Source of the DNA: Paraburkholderia lacunae | GTDB taxonomy: Bacteria > Pseudomonadota > Gammaproteobacteria > Burkholderiales > Burkholderiaceae | DNA length: 64,000 nt | Assembly (NCBI RefSeq): GCF_003353175.1 | Contig: NZ_QHKS01000006.1 | Coordinates: 248,001 to 312,000, forward strand | Direction of reading: 5' to 3' | In this document: one piece after another, positions 26,484 to 34,332 of the stretch | How positions within the stretch are numbered: position 1 is the first letter of the stretch | Layout: every line of letters begins with the position of its first letter | Notes under the pieces: generated by a model | Told to the model about the DNA's origin: nothing | Seen by the model: only the letters and a program-made list of their open reading frames with translations | The model's database searches: none | Program-made: the position numbers and the translations under genes

Positions 26484-27941
26484 TTAGACAGGGTTGATTT
26501 CGTCCTGGCTGCGGCGAGTGGTCAGCGGACCAAGCACGCGCACGACGAATGCCACGATCAACAGCGCTACGGAGATGACCCCAAACATGGCGCCGGGTCC
26601 ATATTGGTTCAACACCGGTAACAGAAGGAAAGGCAGCGAGCCGCTCATGATGCGGGACAACGCATAGGTGCTGCCGATCGCCGTCGAGCGCACGCGTGCA
26701 GGAAAGATTTCGGCCTGGTAAATATGGTACGCGTTGCTGAACACGTTCGAAGCGCAGGTCGTGAGCACGCCGAACGTGACGATCAGGACTGTGTTGGCGG
26801 AATACGCGAAGCAAAGACCGAACACAGCGATCGACAGGATGGACGCGACGACGAGCGTACGGCGCTCGATCCAGTTGAGCAGCGGTATCGACAGCAGCGA
26901 ACCCACGGGATAACCGAGGAAAGACAGGGCCATGAACAGCGTTCCGTCGGTGACGTCGAAGCCTCTGCTTTTCACGACGGTGCTCGCCAGTGTGCCGAAG
27001 CCATAGTAGCCGAATGCCTGAAACAGGTGAAAGACTGCGAGCATCAGATACCGCTTGCCATAAGGTGCCTGACGCAGCGCCGCGATGCGCTCGCCTATGC
27101 CCAACGCGTGCGGCTTTGCAGGGCCAGCGGAGACGATCGCGGGCAGGCTCGCGCCTGCACTATCGGCGAAGCGGCGCAGCTCGGCGTGCGCCTCCTCGAC
27201 GCGCCCGCGGGCCAGCAGCCAGCGCGGGCTTTCCGGCAGCCTGTGCTGGACGAGCAGCACGAACACGGCGCCGAGGCTGCCGACGGCCAGAATGATGCGC
27301 CATCCCGCCACGGTGCCGACCTGCAGCGGATTGAGCCACACCGCGAGAAAGCCGACCAGAGGCACCGCGACGTACGACGTCGTGTAGGCCCATGCGGCCA
27401 GCCGGCCTCTGCGCTCCCGGGGCAGGATTTCGGACAGGTAGCTGTCCGCAACCGGATAGATCGCACCCACGCCGATACCCGTAAGAAACCGGCAGGCCAC
27501 AAGCATGCTGGCGTTGACCGAAAATGCGCCGATTAGCGAAAAGGCGCTGTACCAGAGCAGAGTAAATACGAACGCCTTGCGCCGGCCGATGCGATCGGCG
27601 AGGCTTCCAAGGCAGAACGCGCCGAAAAACATGCCGATGAAGGCCGACGCCAGCAGCAGCTTGAAGTCGGCGCTTTGCCTGTTGATACCGAACTCGTGCT
27701 GCAGCGCGGATCCGATCGAGCTGACGAGGAATATCTCGTACATGTCGAAGAAAAGGCCAATGCCGACGACCCAGACGACGAACCTGTGCAGCGCGCCTAC
27801 GGGCATGTCGTCCATCAGGCTGCCGAGCGTTGCGTCTCCGGCGAACCGGCTGATCGGATCCTGCGCGACGCTGTCGTGAGGGATGGGTATCGGGGTGCCC
27901 GCGGCCGCGTCGCCGCGCAGATCGAACTGGTTGATGCTCAT
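26484..27941 (-). CDS. MFS transporter, sugar/aromatic-acid:H+ symporter type
   Basis: This 485-residue inner-membrane carrier has 12 predicted helices and the MFS loop 2-3 motif LGSLADRIGRRKAF (about 118-131) with a second partial copy in the other half. A polar N-terminal extension of about 45 residues precedes TM1 (HRFVVWVVGIGLFFDMYEIF). The FDMYE segment resembles the aromatic-acid and metabolite symporters, where this Asp is functionally important. It is oriented with the VOC, HMG-CoA-lyase-like and CoA-transferase genes upstream, although a 270-bp repeat-rich gap separates it. It probably imports the acid degraded by those enzymes. Confidence 0.9.
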   Translation of the reverse strand: MSINQFDLRGDAAAGTPIPIPHDSVAQDPISRFAGDATLGSLMDDMPVGALHRFVVWVVGIGLFFDMYEIFLVSSIGSALQHEFGINRQSADFKLLLASAFIGMFFGAFCLGSLADRIGRRKAFVFTLLWYSAFSLIGAFSVNASMLVACRFLTGIGVGAIYPVADSYLSEILPRERRGRLAAWAYTTSYVAVPLVGFLAVWLNPLQVGTVAGWRIILAVGSLGAVFVLLVQHRLPESPRWLLARGRVEEAHAELRRFADSAGASLPAIVSAGPAKPHALGIGERIAALRQAPYGKRYLMLAVFHLFQAFGYYGFGTLASTVVKSRGFDVTDGTLFMALSFLGYPVGSLLSIPLLNWIERRTLVVASILSIAVFGLCFAYSANTVLIVTFGVLTTCASNVFSNAYHIYQAEIFPARVRSTAIGSTYALSRIMSGSLPFLLLPVLNQYGPGAMFGVISVALLIVAFVVRVLGPLTTRRSQDEINPV

Positions 27942-27955
27942 GACGTCTCCTTGTC

Positions 27956-28142
27956 GACCGGAGTTGGCGCTTTAGCGCTTACTCCGGTCCCATGCTGAGG
28001 TTGCCTGGAGTTAGTGCTTGAGCACTTACTCCAGGCCCGCAGCGGTCGACCGGAGTTGGCGCTTTAGCTGTCGACCGGAGTTCACGCTTTAGCGTGTTAC
28101 TCCGGTCCCATGCAAAGCACCTACTCGGGTCCCATGCAAAGC
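27956..28142. repeat. Array of palindromic CCGGAGT/ACTCCGG repeats
   Basis: Five related units lie in the gap between the VOC and MFS genes. A (27956-27995) is a full palindrome with arms GACCGGAGT and ACTCCGGTC around a GCGCTTTAGCGC-like core, followed by CCATGC. B (28003-28036) is a variant with arms GCCTGGAGT and ACTCCAGGC. C (28046-28069) is a left half only. D (28070-28113) is full, with compensating core changes. E (28122-28142) is a right half with the CCCATGC tail. Compensatory changes in the arms and cores suggest selection for RNA or DNA structure. Confidence 0.88.
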
Positions 28143-28210
28143 TTGATGTGTACAGGTATGACCGTGCGGCCCGGGGTCTTTGCCCCGGTGCGAAAGCAGG
28201 TCCTTGGGTG

Positions 28211-28597
28211 TTACTTCGAAACTTCGGAAATCTCGATCAGGTTCAGGTCGGGGTCTCGCACGTATACCGAACGGATCTTCTGCGTGGCGCCAGTACGCAC
28301 GACGGGGCCTTCGATGATCGGCCATTCCATCCGGTTCAGATGCGCAATGACGTCGTCGAGCGGCACCGTGGCGATGAAGCAGAGGTCCAGTGCGCCAGGC
28401 ACCGGCACGTGCGCCTTGGGCTCGAACTCGGCGCCACGCACGTGCAGGTTGATCTTCTGGTTGCCGAAACGAAATGCAAGGCGGCCCGCACCGAAGGTTT
28501 CCAGTTCCATCTGCAACACGCGGGTGTAGAAGTCTTTCGTTGCCTCGGGGTCCACACAGGTGAGGACCAGGTGATCGAGATGATCGATCAGAGCCAT
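28211..28597 (-). CDS. VOC-family (glyoxalase/bleomycin resistance-like) protein
   Basis: This 128-residue single-domain VOC protein starts with the typical DHLDHLVLTCVDPEATKDFYTRVLQ strand-helix unit, where the first His is a metal ligand. A second metal His is visible in INLHVRG, and RDPDLNLIEI carries the C-terminal Glu. The fold supports metal-dependent isomerase, lyase or dioxygenase chemistry. It ends the CoA-transferase/HMG-CoA-lyase-like gene run; its start is 1 bp after the lyase stop, so translation is probably coupled. Its catalytic role in this pathway is unknown; an epimerase or glyoxalase-like repair step is possible. Confidence 0.88.
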   Translation of the reverse strand: MALIDHLDHLVLTCVDPEATKDFYTRVLQMELETFGAGRLAFRFGNQKINLHVRGAEFEPKAHVPVPGALDLCFIATVPLDDVIAHLNRMEWPIIEGPVVRTGATQKIRSVYVRDPDLNLIEISEVSK

Positions 28598-28598
28598 T

Positions 28599-29573
28599 TC
28601 ATGCTCCTTGTTGCGCGAACGCGCGCTGTTCGGGAATGCCGTCGGCCGCGAAAGCGGGCATTGGGTGAAGGTCGAGGCGGTGGCCGGCTTTTAGCAGCTG
28701 GCTTGGGACGTCGTGACCGATGAGGTCCGGCAGAAGGGCTGCCGCATCGAGTACCGCGGCAAGATCGACGCCTGTGTCGTAGCCGTCGAGATCCAGCATG
28801 TGAACGAGCTCTTCCGTGCAGACGTTTCCCGTTGCGCCGGGCGCATACGGGCAACCGCCGAGGCCTCCGAGCGACGAATCGAAACGGTCGATGCCGGCAT
28901 CGAGCGCTGCGAGCGTATTAGCGAGCGCCATGCCGCGGGTATTGTGGAAATGGAGAGTGAGTTCGAGCTGGGGCAAGGCGTCGATCGCTTGACGGCACAG
29001 ATCGCTCACTTGGGATGGGAAAGCCATGCCCGTCGTGTCGCACAGGGTGATGCCATGCACGCCGAGATCGGCGAAGCGCCGCATCCAGCCCAGCACTTTC
29101 GCGACGGGCACGTCGCCTTCCATCGGACAGCCCATCGCGGTGGAAAGCGAGACGTTGATCGCAACGCCGGTTTCGCGCATGACAGAAACAACGTCGCGAA
29201 GCTGCGCAAATGACTGCTCTCGTGTCATGCGCAGATTGGTGCGGTTGTGGCTCTCGCTGATCGACATGACGAGATTGACCTCGTCGACGCCACACGACAT
29301 CGCCCGTTGCGCACCGCGCACGTTGGGCACGAGCACCGTATAGATCACGCCGGGCACACGCGTGATCTGCTGCATCACGGCTTCGGCATCGCGCAGCGCC
29401 GGGATGGCTCGCGGCGAGGTGAACGAGGTGACCTCGATCTTGGCGAATCCGCACTGGCTCAGACGGTTCACCAGCGCGATCTTCGCGTCCGTGTCCACGA
29501 ATCGCGCTTCGTTCTGCAAGCCGTCGCGCGTGGCGACTTCGTGGATATTTAGTCTCTTTGGTGCTGTCGACAT
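28599..29573 (-). CDS. Hydroxymethylglutaryl-CoA lyase-like protein
   Basis: This 324-residue TIM-barrel enzyme belongs to the HMGL/DRE-TIM family. It has VATRDGLQNE near the N-terminus (metal and substrate residues), LCDTTGMA, HFHNTRGMA with paired metal-binding His, and the loop GGLGGCPYAPGA containing the catalytic Cys. Family enzymes cleave HMG-CoA to acetyl-CoA and acetoacetate, or related 3-hydroxy-3-methyl acyl-CoAs. The class III CoA-transferase immediately upstream would make the CoA ester, so the pair can activate and cleave a dicarboxylic hydroxy acid. The exact substrate (3-hydroxy-3-methylglutarate, citramalate-like or other) cannot be decided from sequence. Confidence 0.9.
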   Translation of the reverse strand: MSTAPKRLNIHEVATRDGLQNEARFVDTDAKIALVNRLSQCGFAKIEVTSFTSPRAIPALRDAEAVMQQITRVPGVIYTVLVPNVRGAQRAMSCGVDEVNLVMSISESHNRTNLRMTREQSFAQLRDVVSVMRETGVAINVSLSTAMGCPMEGDVPVAKVLGWMRRFADLGVHGITLCDTTGMAFPSQVSDLCRQAIDALPQLELTLHFHNTRGMALANTLAALDAGIDRFDSSLGGLGGCPYAPGATGNVCTEELVHMLDLDGYDTGVDLAAVLDAAALLPDLIGHDVPSQLLKAGHRLDLHPMPAFAADGIPEQRAFAQQGA

Positions 29574-29588
29574 GTCGTCGGCTCCTTG

Positions 29589-30782
29589 CTAGATAACATT
29601 GCGCGAGCGCCATGCGGCGCGGGTGTCCGCATCGATGCCCAGCTCGGCGAGCACCTCGTCGGTGTGCTCGCCGAGCGCCGGGGCAGGATGCGCGATCGCG
29701 CCGGGCGTCTCGCTCAGCTTCGGCACGATGCCCGGCACCTGGACGGACGTGCCGTCGGGAAGCTCGGCATTCAAGATCATGTCGCGTGCCCTGTAGTGCG
29801 GGTCGGCGGCGATGTCGGCGACGTCGTAGATGCGGCCTGCGGGAATCTTCGCTTCGTTGAGCGCGGCGAGGACGTCGTCGAGCGAGAGCTGGGCCGTCCA
29901 CGCGCCGATGGCGGCGTCTATGCGTTCCACCTGCTTCACGCGGCCGTCGTTCTGTGCGAGTGCCGGGTCGATGCCGAGATCGGGCCGGTCAATCAGCTCC
30001 ATGAGCCGACGAAAGATGCTGTCGCCGTTGCCGGCAATCAGCGCGTATTTGCCGTCGCGGCACTTGTACGCGTTGGTCGGTGCGATGCCTGGCAGGCTGC
30101 TGCCGGCAGGCTGCCGGACCGTGCCGAACACCGCGTACTCGGGAAGCAGACTCTCCATCATGTTGAACACGGACTCGTAGAGGGCGACGTCGACCACCTG
30201 CCCCAGCCCTCCCTGTTGCTCCCGGTGCCGAAGGGCAAGCAGTATGCCGATGACGCCATGCAGTGCGGCAAGCGAGTCGCCGAGCGAGATGCCGACGCGC
30301 ACGGGCGTGCGGCCGGGCTCGCCCGTCAGGTGCCGCAATCCGCCCATCGCTTCGGCCACGACGCCGAAGCCCGGCCGGTCGCGATACGGCCCGGATTGGC
30401 CGTATCCGGACACGCGCAACATGACCAGACCGGGATTGATCTGTCGCAGCTCGTCCCAGCCGAGCCCCCAGTTCTCGAGCGTGCCGGGACGAAAGTTTTC
30501 GATCAACACGTCGCTTTGTGCAATCAGGCGACGAGCGACTTCCTGACCCTCAGTGGAGCGCAGATCGAGCGACACGGACTTCTTGTTGCGGGACTGCACC
30601 ACCCACCAGACCGAGGTACCTTCATGAAGCAGGCGCCATTTGCGCAGCGGATCACCGGTTCCCGGCGGCTCGATCTTGATGACGTCGGCGCCGAACTCCG
30701 CCAACATTTTTCCGGCGAAAGGGCCAGCAATGAGCTGCCCCATCTCAAGTACCCGAATGCCTTCCAGAGGGCGCTGCATCAC
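29589..30782 (-). CDS. CaiB/BaiF-type (class III) CoA-transferase
   Basis: This 397-residue enzyme of the formyl-CoA/succinyl-CoA transferase family moves CoA from a donor thioester to an organic acid. The N-terminal GIRVLEMGQLIAGPFAGKMLAEFGADVIKIE motif and NKKSVSLDL are diagnostic, and the middle has VSGYGQSGPYRDRPGFG; family members use a catalytic Asp in the following region (D-dependent acyl anhydride). It is the first gene of the minus-strand run and lies 15 bp from the lyase gene. Together they form an activation-plus-cleavage module. The donor is likely succinyl-CoA or acetyl-CoA (family knowledge). Confidence 0.9.
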   Translation of the reverse strand: MMQRPLEGIRVLEMGQLIAGPFAGKMLAEFGADVIKIEPPGTGDPLRKWRLLHEGTSVWWVVQSRNKKSVSLDLRSTEGQEVARRLIAQSDVLIENFRPGTLENWGLGWDELRQINPGLVMLRVSGYGQSGPYRDRPGFGVVAEAMGGLRHLTGEPGRTPVRVGISLGDSLAALHGVIGILLALRHREQQGGLGQVVDVALYESVFNMMESLLPEYAVFGTVRQPAGSSLPGIAPTNAYKCRDGKYALIAGNGDSIFRRLMELIDRPDLGIDPALAQNDGRVKQVERIDAAIGAWTAQLSLDDVLAALNEAKIPAGRIYDVADIAADPHYRARDMILNAELPDGTSVQVPGIVPKLSETPGAIAHPAPALGEHTDEVLAELGIDADTRAAWRSRNVI

Positions 30783-31279
30783 CCTGTCTCCCTATGTGAA
30801 ATCCATGGCGACCATGTTGCGGGATTTTCGCGGGCGCGATAATCGACGGATCGTCAAGCATGCTTTCCGGGCGGGAAAGGCGCGGGAACGGTGACCTCAT
30901 GCTTGTAACGGGATGGCCGGCCCCGCGCGGTAGTTTCGCCGCCGTGGCGTCAGTTCAGGATATCTAAATCCTCCGAGAGAAGACGTTCATACTGCGCTCT
31001 GTCTATCAGCCTGGAACCCGAGTGCTTGAGCGGTATATTTCTGGCATTTCGCGCGGCCCTTAAGCATCTCTTAAGGCTCGATCGAAGCTTGTCTTCCTGA
31101 TGCGGGCGACGACAGCGACTCGCGAATCTTTTTTGCATCGTCGTAAGCCTTCCATAAGGTTCCCCGTCGCATATTGGCGCCTGGACGAAACGCGAGCCGC
31201 CTCGCTCGCAGCGTCGATCTATATGCCTGTTAACGGGAGAACCAGCTTGGCAGAGATCTCGAACCATCGCGTTGCCGAC
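30783..31279. other. 497-bp divergent intergenic region
   Basis: No gene is visible in this stretch, apart from open but probably untranslated 5' extensions of the membrane-protein frame. It holds the promoter of the CoA-transferase run on the left and a PmrA-like box on the right at 31059-31075. Confidence 0.5.
31059..31075 (+). promoter_or_regulatory. PmrA-like box CTTAAG-N5-CTTAAG
   Basis: The two CTTAAG half-sites are separated by CATCT, an exact fit to the YTTAAK-N5-YTTAAK consensus known for PmrA/BasR-type regulators. The half-sites are direct repeats 11 bp apart and, with one more base each side, also form an inverted repeat. It lies about 200 bp before the membrane-protein gene and is the only such pair noticed in an intergenic region. 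Confidence 0.55.
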
Positions 31280-32035
31280 ATGAGCAACAAAGTGCCTGAA
31301 GCGACACTTGTCTTCTGGGCGATCAAGATCATGGCAACCACCGTCGGCGAGACCGGTGCGGACTATCTGGCCGTGCACGTCGGTCTCGGCACGGCGCTCA
31401 CCGGCGGGATGATGCTTGCGTTGCTGCTCGCCGCACTGACCGCGCAGCTTCGTAAGCGCAAGTACGTACCGTGGATTTATTGGCTGACCGTGGTTCTGGT
31501 CAGCGTGGTCGGCACGCAGATCACCGATGCGCTGACCGACGGTCTCGGCGTCAGTCTTTACGCCAGCACGATTGCGTTTTCCCTTGCGCTCGCCGTGGTG
31601 TTCGCGCTCTGGTATCGCAGCGAGCGAACGCTATCGATCCACACGATCGTCACGACACGCAGAGAACTGTTTTACTGGGCCACCATCTTATTTACGTTCG
31701 CATTGGGCACCGCCGCCGGCGATCTCGCGACAGAAGCCTTGGGACTCGGCTTCATGATCGGTGTGGTGGCGTTCGGCGCGCTGATTGCGGTGGTGGGCAT
31801 CGGCTATTACGTCGGCGGAAATCCTGTGCTGACCTTCTGGATTGCCTACATTCTGACGCGGCCGTTGGGCGCCTCGTTCGGCGATCTGCTCTCGCAGTCA
31901 CGCGCATACGGCGGTCTCGGCCTGGGCACGATCAATACGAGCGTGTTGTTCCTGAGCGCGATCGTCGTGCTGGTTATCTTCGCCAGCGCTATCGAACAGC
32001 GGTCCATGCGCGCGGTCACCGTACGCGAACCTTGA
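31280..32035 (+). CDS. COG4705-type integral membrane protein
   Basis: This polytopic protein of about 251 residues has roughly seven to eight hydrophobic helices and the COG4705 signature NKVPEATLVFWAIKIMATTVGET near the start; a similar ATxxGET-like motif (TAAGDLATEALGLG) recurs in the second half, suggesting an internal duplication. Start codons at 31100, 31223 and 31280 are all in frame; 31280 places the conserved motif at the N-terminus. Function is unknown for the family, and the members I know are called uncharacterised membrane-anchored proteins. It is followed by a small exported-protein gene and preceded by a PmrA-like box, so envelope stress or cation response is a reasonable guess. 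Confidence 0.75.
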   Translation: MSNKVPEATLVFWAIKIMATTVGETGADYLAVHVGLGTALTGGMMLALLLAALTAQLRKRKYVPWIYWLTVVLVSVVGTQITDALTDGLGVSLYASTIAFSLALAVVFALWYRSERTLSIHTIVTTRRELFYWATILFTFALGTAAGDLATEALGLGFMIGVVAFGALIAVVGIGYYVGGNPVLTFWIAYILTRPLGASFGDLLSQSRAYGGLGLGTINTSVLFLSAIVVLVIFASAIEQRSMRAVTVREP

Positions 32036-32144
32036 ACCTGTGCGCGAACCTTGAACCTCGAGCCCTGAATCCGCGTCGTGCGGAAAGCCACGCGCGATGC
32101 CTTCGTTTGTCACCGAATATCGAATCCAACCGAAGAGAACAATC

Positions 32145-32564
32145 ATGAATCAACGTACCCTGAGTCGAGCCGTCATTGCTTCGTTCATCGCGATCTCCGC
32201 AGCCAGTTTTGGCCACCTCGAGCCGGGCAGGATCGGCTTTTCGTCCGCGGTGGCTGCCGAACCGGCCAAGGCGTCGAAGCTCGGCGACCTGTCGCCGTTC
32301 CGCAAGATTGCCGCCGATACCGCGGCCCTGGTCGGCAAAGGCGATCTCGCGGGCGGCAAAGCGCGCATCAAGGATCTGGAGCTCGCTTGGGACGATGCCG
32401 AGCCATCGCTGAAGCCACGCGCCGCAGCCGACTGGCACACCGTCGACAAGGCAATCGATCGCGCATTGAGCGCATTGCGCGCCGGCACGCCGAATGCGGC
32501 GGATTGCAAGCAATCGCTCGCTGATCTGCTGGCCGTTATCGACCGGATGAGCGGCAAGGCCTGA
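32145..32564 (+). CDS. Small exported alpha-helical protein of unknown function
   Basis: This 139-residue protein starts at ATG 32145 after a GAAGAGAA ribosome site. An N-terminal hydrophobic signal is followed by AVAAE-like cleavage near residue 37. The mature part is helical and Ala-rich with [32 protein letters not shown] and [10 protein letters not shown], and has one Cys. It is the second gene behind the PmrA-like box, co-oriented with the COG4705 protein. I do not recognise a catalytic motif; a periplasmic binding or sensing partner for the membrane protein is possible. Confidence 0.65.
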   Translation: MNQRTLSRAVIASFIAISAASFGHLEPGRIGFSSAVAAEPAKASKLGDLSPFRKIAADTAALVGKGDLAGGKARIKDLELAWDDAEPSLKPRAAADWHTVDKAIDRALSALRAGTPNAADCKQSLADLLAVIDRMSGKA

Positions 32565-32713
32565 CGTCCTCACCGTAATCGAATCTGGCGCCATCCGCGA
32601 GACCACGAGTGGCGCCATCGATCGATATGGTGTGCGAATCATCGTCGGGTTCGCATGACGCTTGAAACCGGCGTTTAAAGCAACCGGAATCGACTCGGCG
32701 CCGCTATGCGCCT

Positions 32714-32986
32714 TCAAATGGCAAGAGCCGTGTCGCGGACCAGAAGATCATTCACCTGATCGAGCACCCCCATCTTCTTCCACGTCATATAGCGAAGGTA
32801 GCAGGTCTGCTGCGGCGGAAAAGTCGCGGGGAGCCTGTGCCATTTTTCCTTGTTCTGCTGGATCCACAGGATTGCGTTGAGGATGTCCCGATCGTTGCGG
32901 CGTGGTCGGCCGCGCGCCGACGATATCGCCGGAAAGAAACGCTGGACGCGATCCCAATCGGCGTCAGTGAGGGGAATCTGGAGCAT
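32714..32986 (-). mobile_element. IS5-like transposase N-terminal fragment
   Basis: A 90-residue frame (TDADWDRVQRFFPA, RGRPRRNDRDILNAILWI, WHRLPATFPP and YLRYMTWKKMGVL) matches the DUF4096 N-terminal DNA-binding domain of IS5-family transposases. The catalytic DDE domain is missing; the frame ends after DTALAI. No inverted repeats were recognised. It is either a relic or one of the stand-alone short proteins of this type common in Burkholderia. Confidence 0.7.
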
Positions 32987-33371
32987 CGGCCACCCGGAAT
33001 GTCTGTATTGGAAGGTCGCAGTCGTTGCGTGCTGCGTTCGTGCCGATACTAGTCAATCTATTTTGCTCGGTCAAATAGTCTTGTTGCAGTGCATGACGGT
33101 AAATCTTTGATTCTGCCAATGTGCGATGTAGCGTAACGTGGCCAACGCACGCTACGTAACGTCGGTCGCTTCGTGACTTTTTCGTGACCGGTTCGCGATC
33201 GTTCGGCGTGGCGAATCACGCGCAAAGTGTTTCGATCGATTCTCCGCTAACCCCCGCCCAGCGGGCGTCCCGGACCTCGCGTCCGGTTGGCGTCCGATTG
33301 GCTTGCGCGGTGGACACTTCACCTGGCACGACATGTGCGTAAATCGACGCGATAAAAAACACGCTTACGCC
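32987..33371. other. 385-bp intergenic region before EAL-like gene, with CGTAACGT doublet
   Basis: No gene was seen. Two CGTAACGT octamers lie at 33132-33139 and 33155-33162, the second within GCTACGTAACGTC, a 13-mer repeated at 37241-37253. Confidence 0.5.
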
Positions 33372-34238
33372 ATGCACACGCTCGATTATGAAAAACCTGC
33401 TTCGCATATCGCACTCGCGCTCGGTACGGGTACCGTACGCGCTGCGCAGACCGGTTGGAACGACTCCGGCGGTGAGCCCGTGGCACTGAGCGAACTCGAA
33501 AGCCGCGTCTGCGAGGGACTGCGCGCGGGCGAGTTTCATCTTGTCTTTCAAGGCGCCTACCACGCGGCGACCGGAGCATTGGCGCGCATCCATGCGCAGG
33601 TCCGGTGGACGCATCCGGACTACGGACTATTGCTCCCCGGCAGCTTTCTGATGCCGCTCGAGCATCCGCAGGTGGCGATCGAAATGGCTTCGTTCGCGAT
33701 CGACGGTGTGTGCCGCGAGCTTCGCGACTACCTGTCCTCCAACGTGCTGCTTCAACCGATCGCGATCACCGTGCCGGCTCAGGTGGCCGTGCTCGATTCG
33801 TTTGCGGCGCACCTTGCCAGCGTGGCCCGCTCATATGGCGTTGACACAGCCTTGCTGGAAATCGACGTGCCCGATAGCGCCGATGCGGCGCAGCTGTTGT
33901 CGTTGCGTACCTTGACGGCCGGACTCCGGGCAACGGGCGCCGGTATCTCGCTCGGCGAATGGGGCAATGGCGCTTCGTCGCTCGCATCGCTAGGCGCGCT
34001 CGATGTGGACGCGGTGACGTTGGCGCGCGAGTTGATGGCCGCGGTCCCCCGCAACCCTCGTGCATGCGTCGTGACGTCGGCGGTGCTGGATCTGCTTCAT
34101 GCCCTTGACGTGCGAGTCCTGATGCACGGCGTCGACACGAAGGCGCAGTTGCAGTGGCTGAGCGCGTGGCCAGGCGTGCTTGCGCAGGGGGCGCTCTTCT
34201 CGCGGCCAAAGCCCGATCTGGATAGCCTGCTTGGTTAG
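33372..34238 (+). CDS. Degenerate EAL-domain protein (probably inactive c-di-GMP phosphodiesterase homologue)
   Basis: This 288-residue single-domain protein starts at about ATG 33372. The EAL fold is recognisable: FHLVFQGAYHAATGALARIHAQVRW, LPGSFLMPLE, ISLGEWGNGASSLASLGALDVDAV, and QWLSAWPGVLAQGALFSRP at the end. Catalytic positions are replaced. The EAL tripeptide region reads IHA, the metal-binding DDFG is GEWG, the KID lysine is absent (VTLA), and the later Glu of AEGVE is His (MHGVD). It should therefore not hydrolyse c-di-GMP and may act as a binding or protein-interaction domain, like YdiV/STM1344. No partner domain (GGDEF, PAS, REC) is attached. It stands alone. Confidence 0.8.
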   Translation: MHTLDYEKPASHIALALGTGTVRAAQTGWNDSGGEPVALSELESRVCEGLRAGEFHLVFQGAYHAATGALARIHAQVRWTHPDYGLLLPGSFLMPLEHPQVAIEMASFAIDGVCRELRDYLSSNVLLQPIAITVPAQVAVLDSFAAHLASVARSYGVDTALLEIDVPDSADAAQLLSLRTLTAGLRATGAGISLGEWGNGASSLASLGALDVDAVTLARELMAAVPRNPRACVVTSAVLDLLHALDVRVLMHGVDTKAQLQWLSAWPGVLAQGALFSRPKPDLDSLLG

Positions 34239-34332
34239 AGCAGGGACCTCGGCGCCACGCGGCATACCGTGACAACCGCGAAGGGTGTCACGGCTTATCG
34301 CAAGATGCACAGTGCCATTGATTCGGCGGCCG

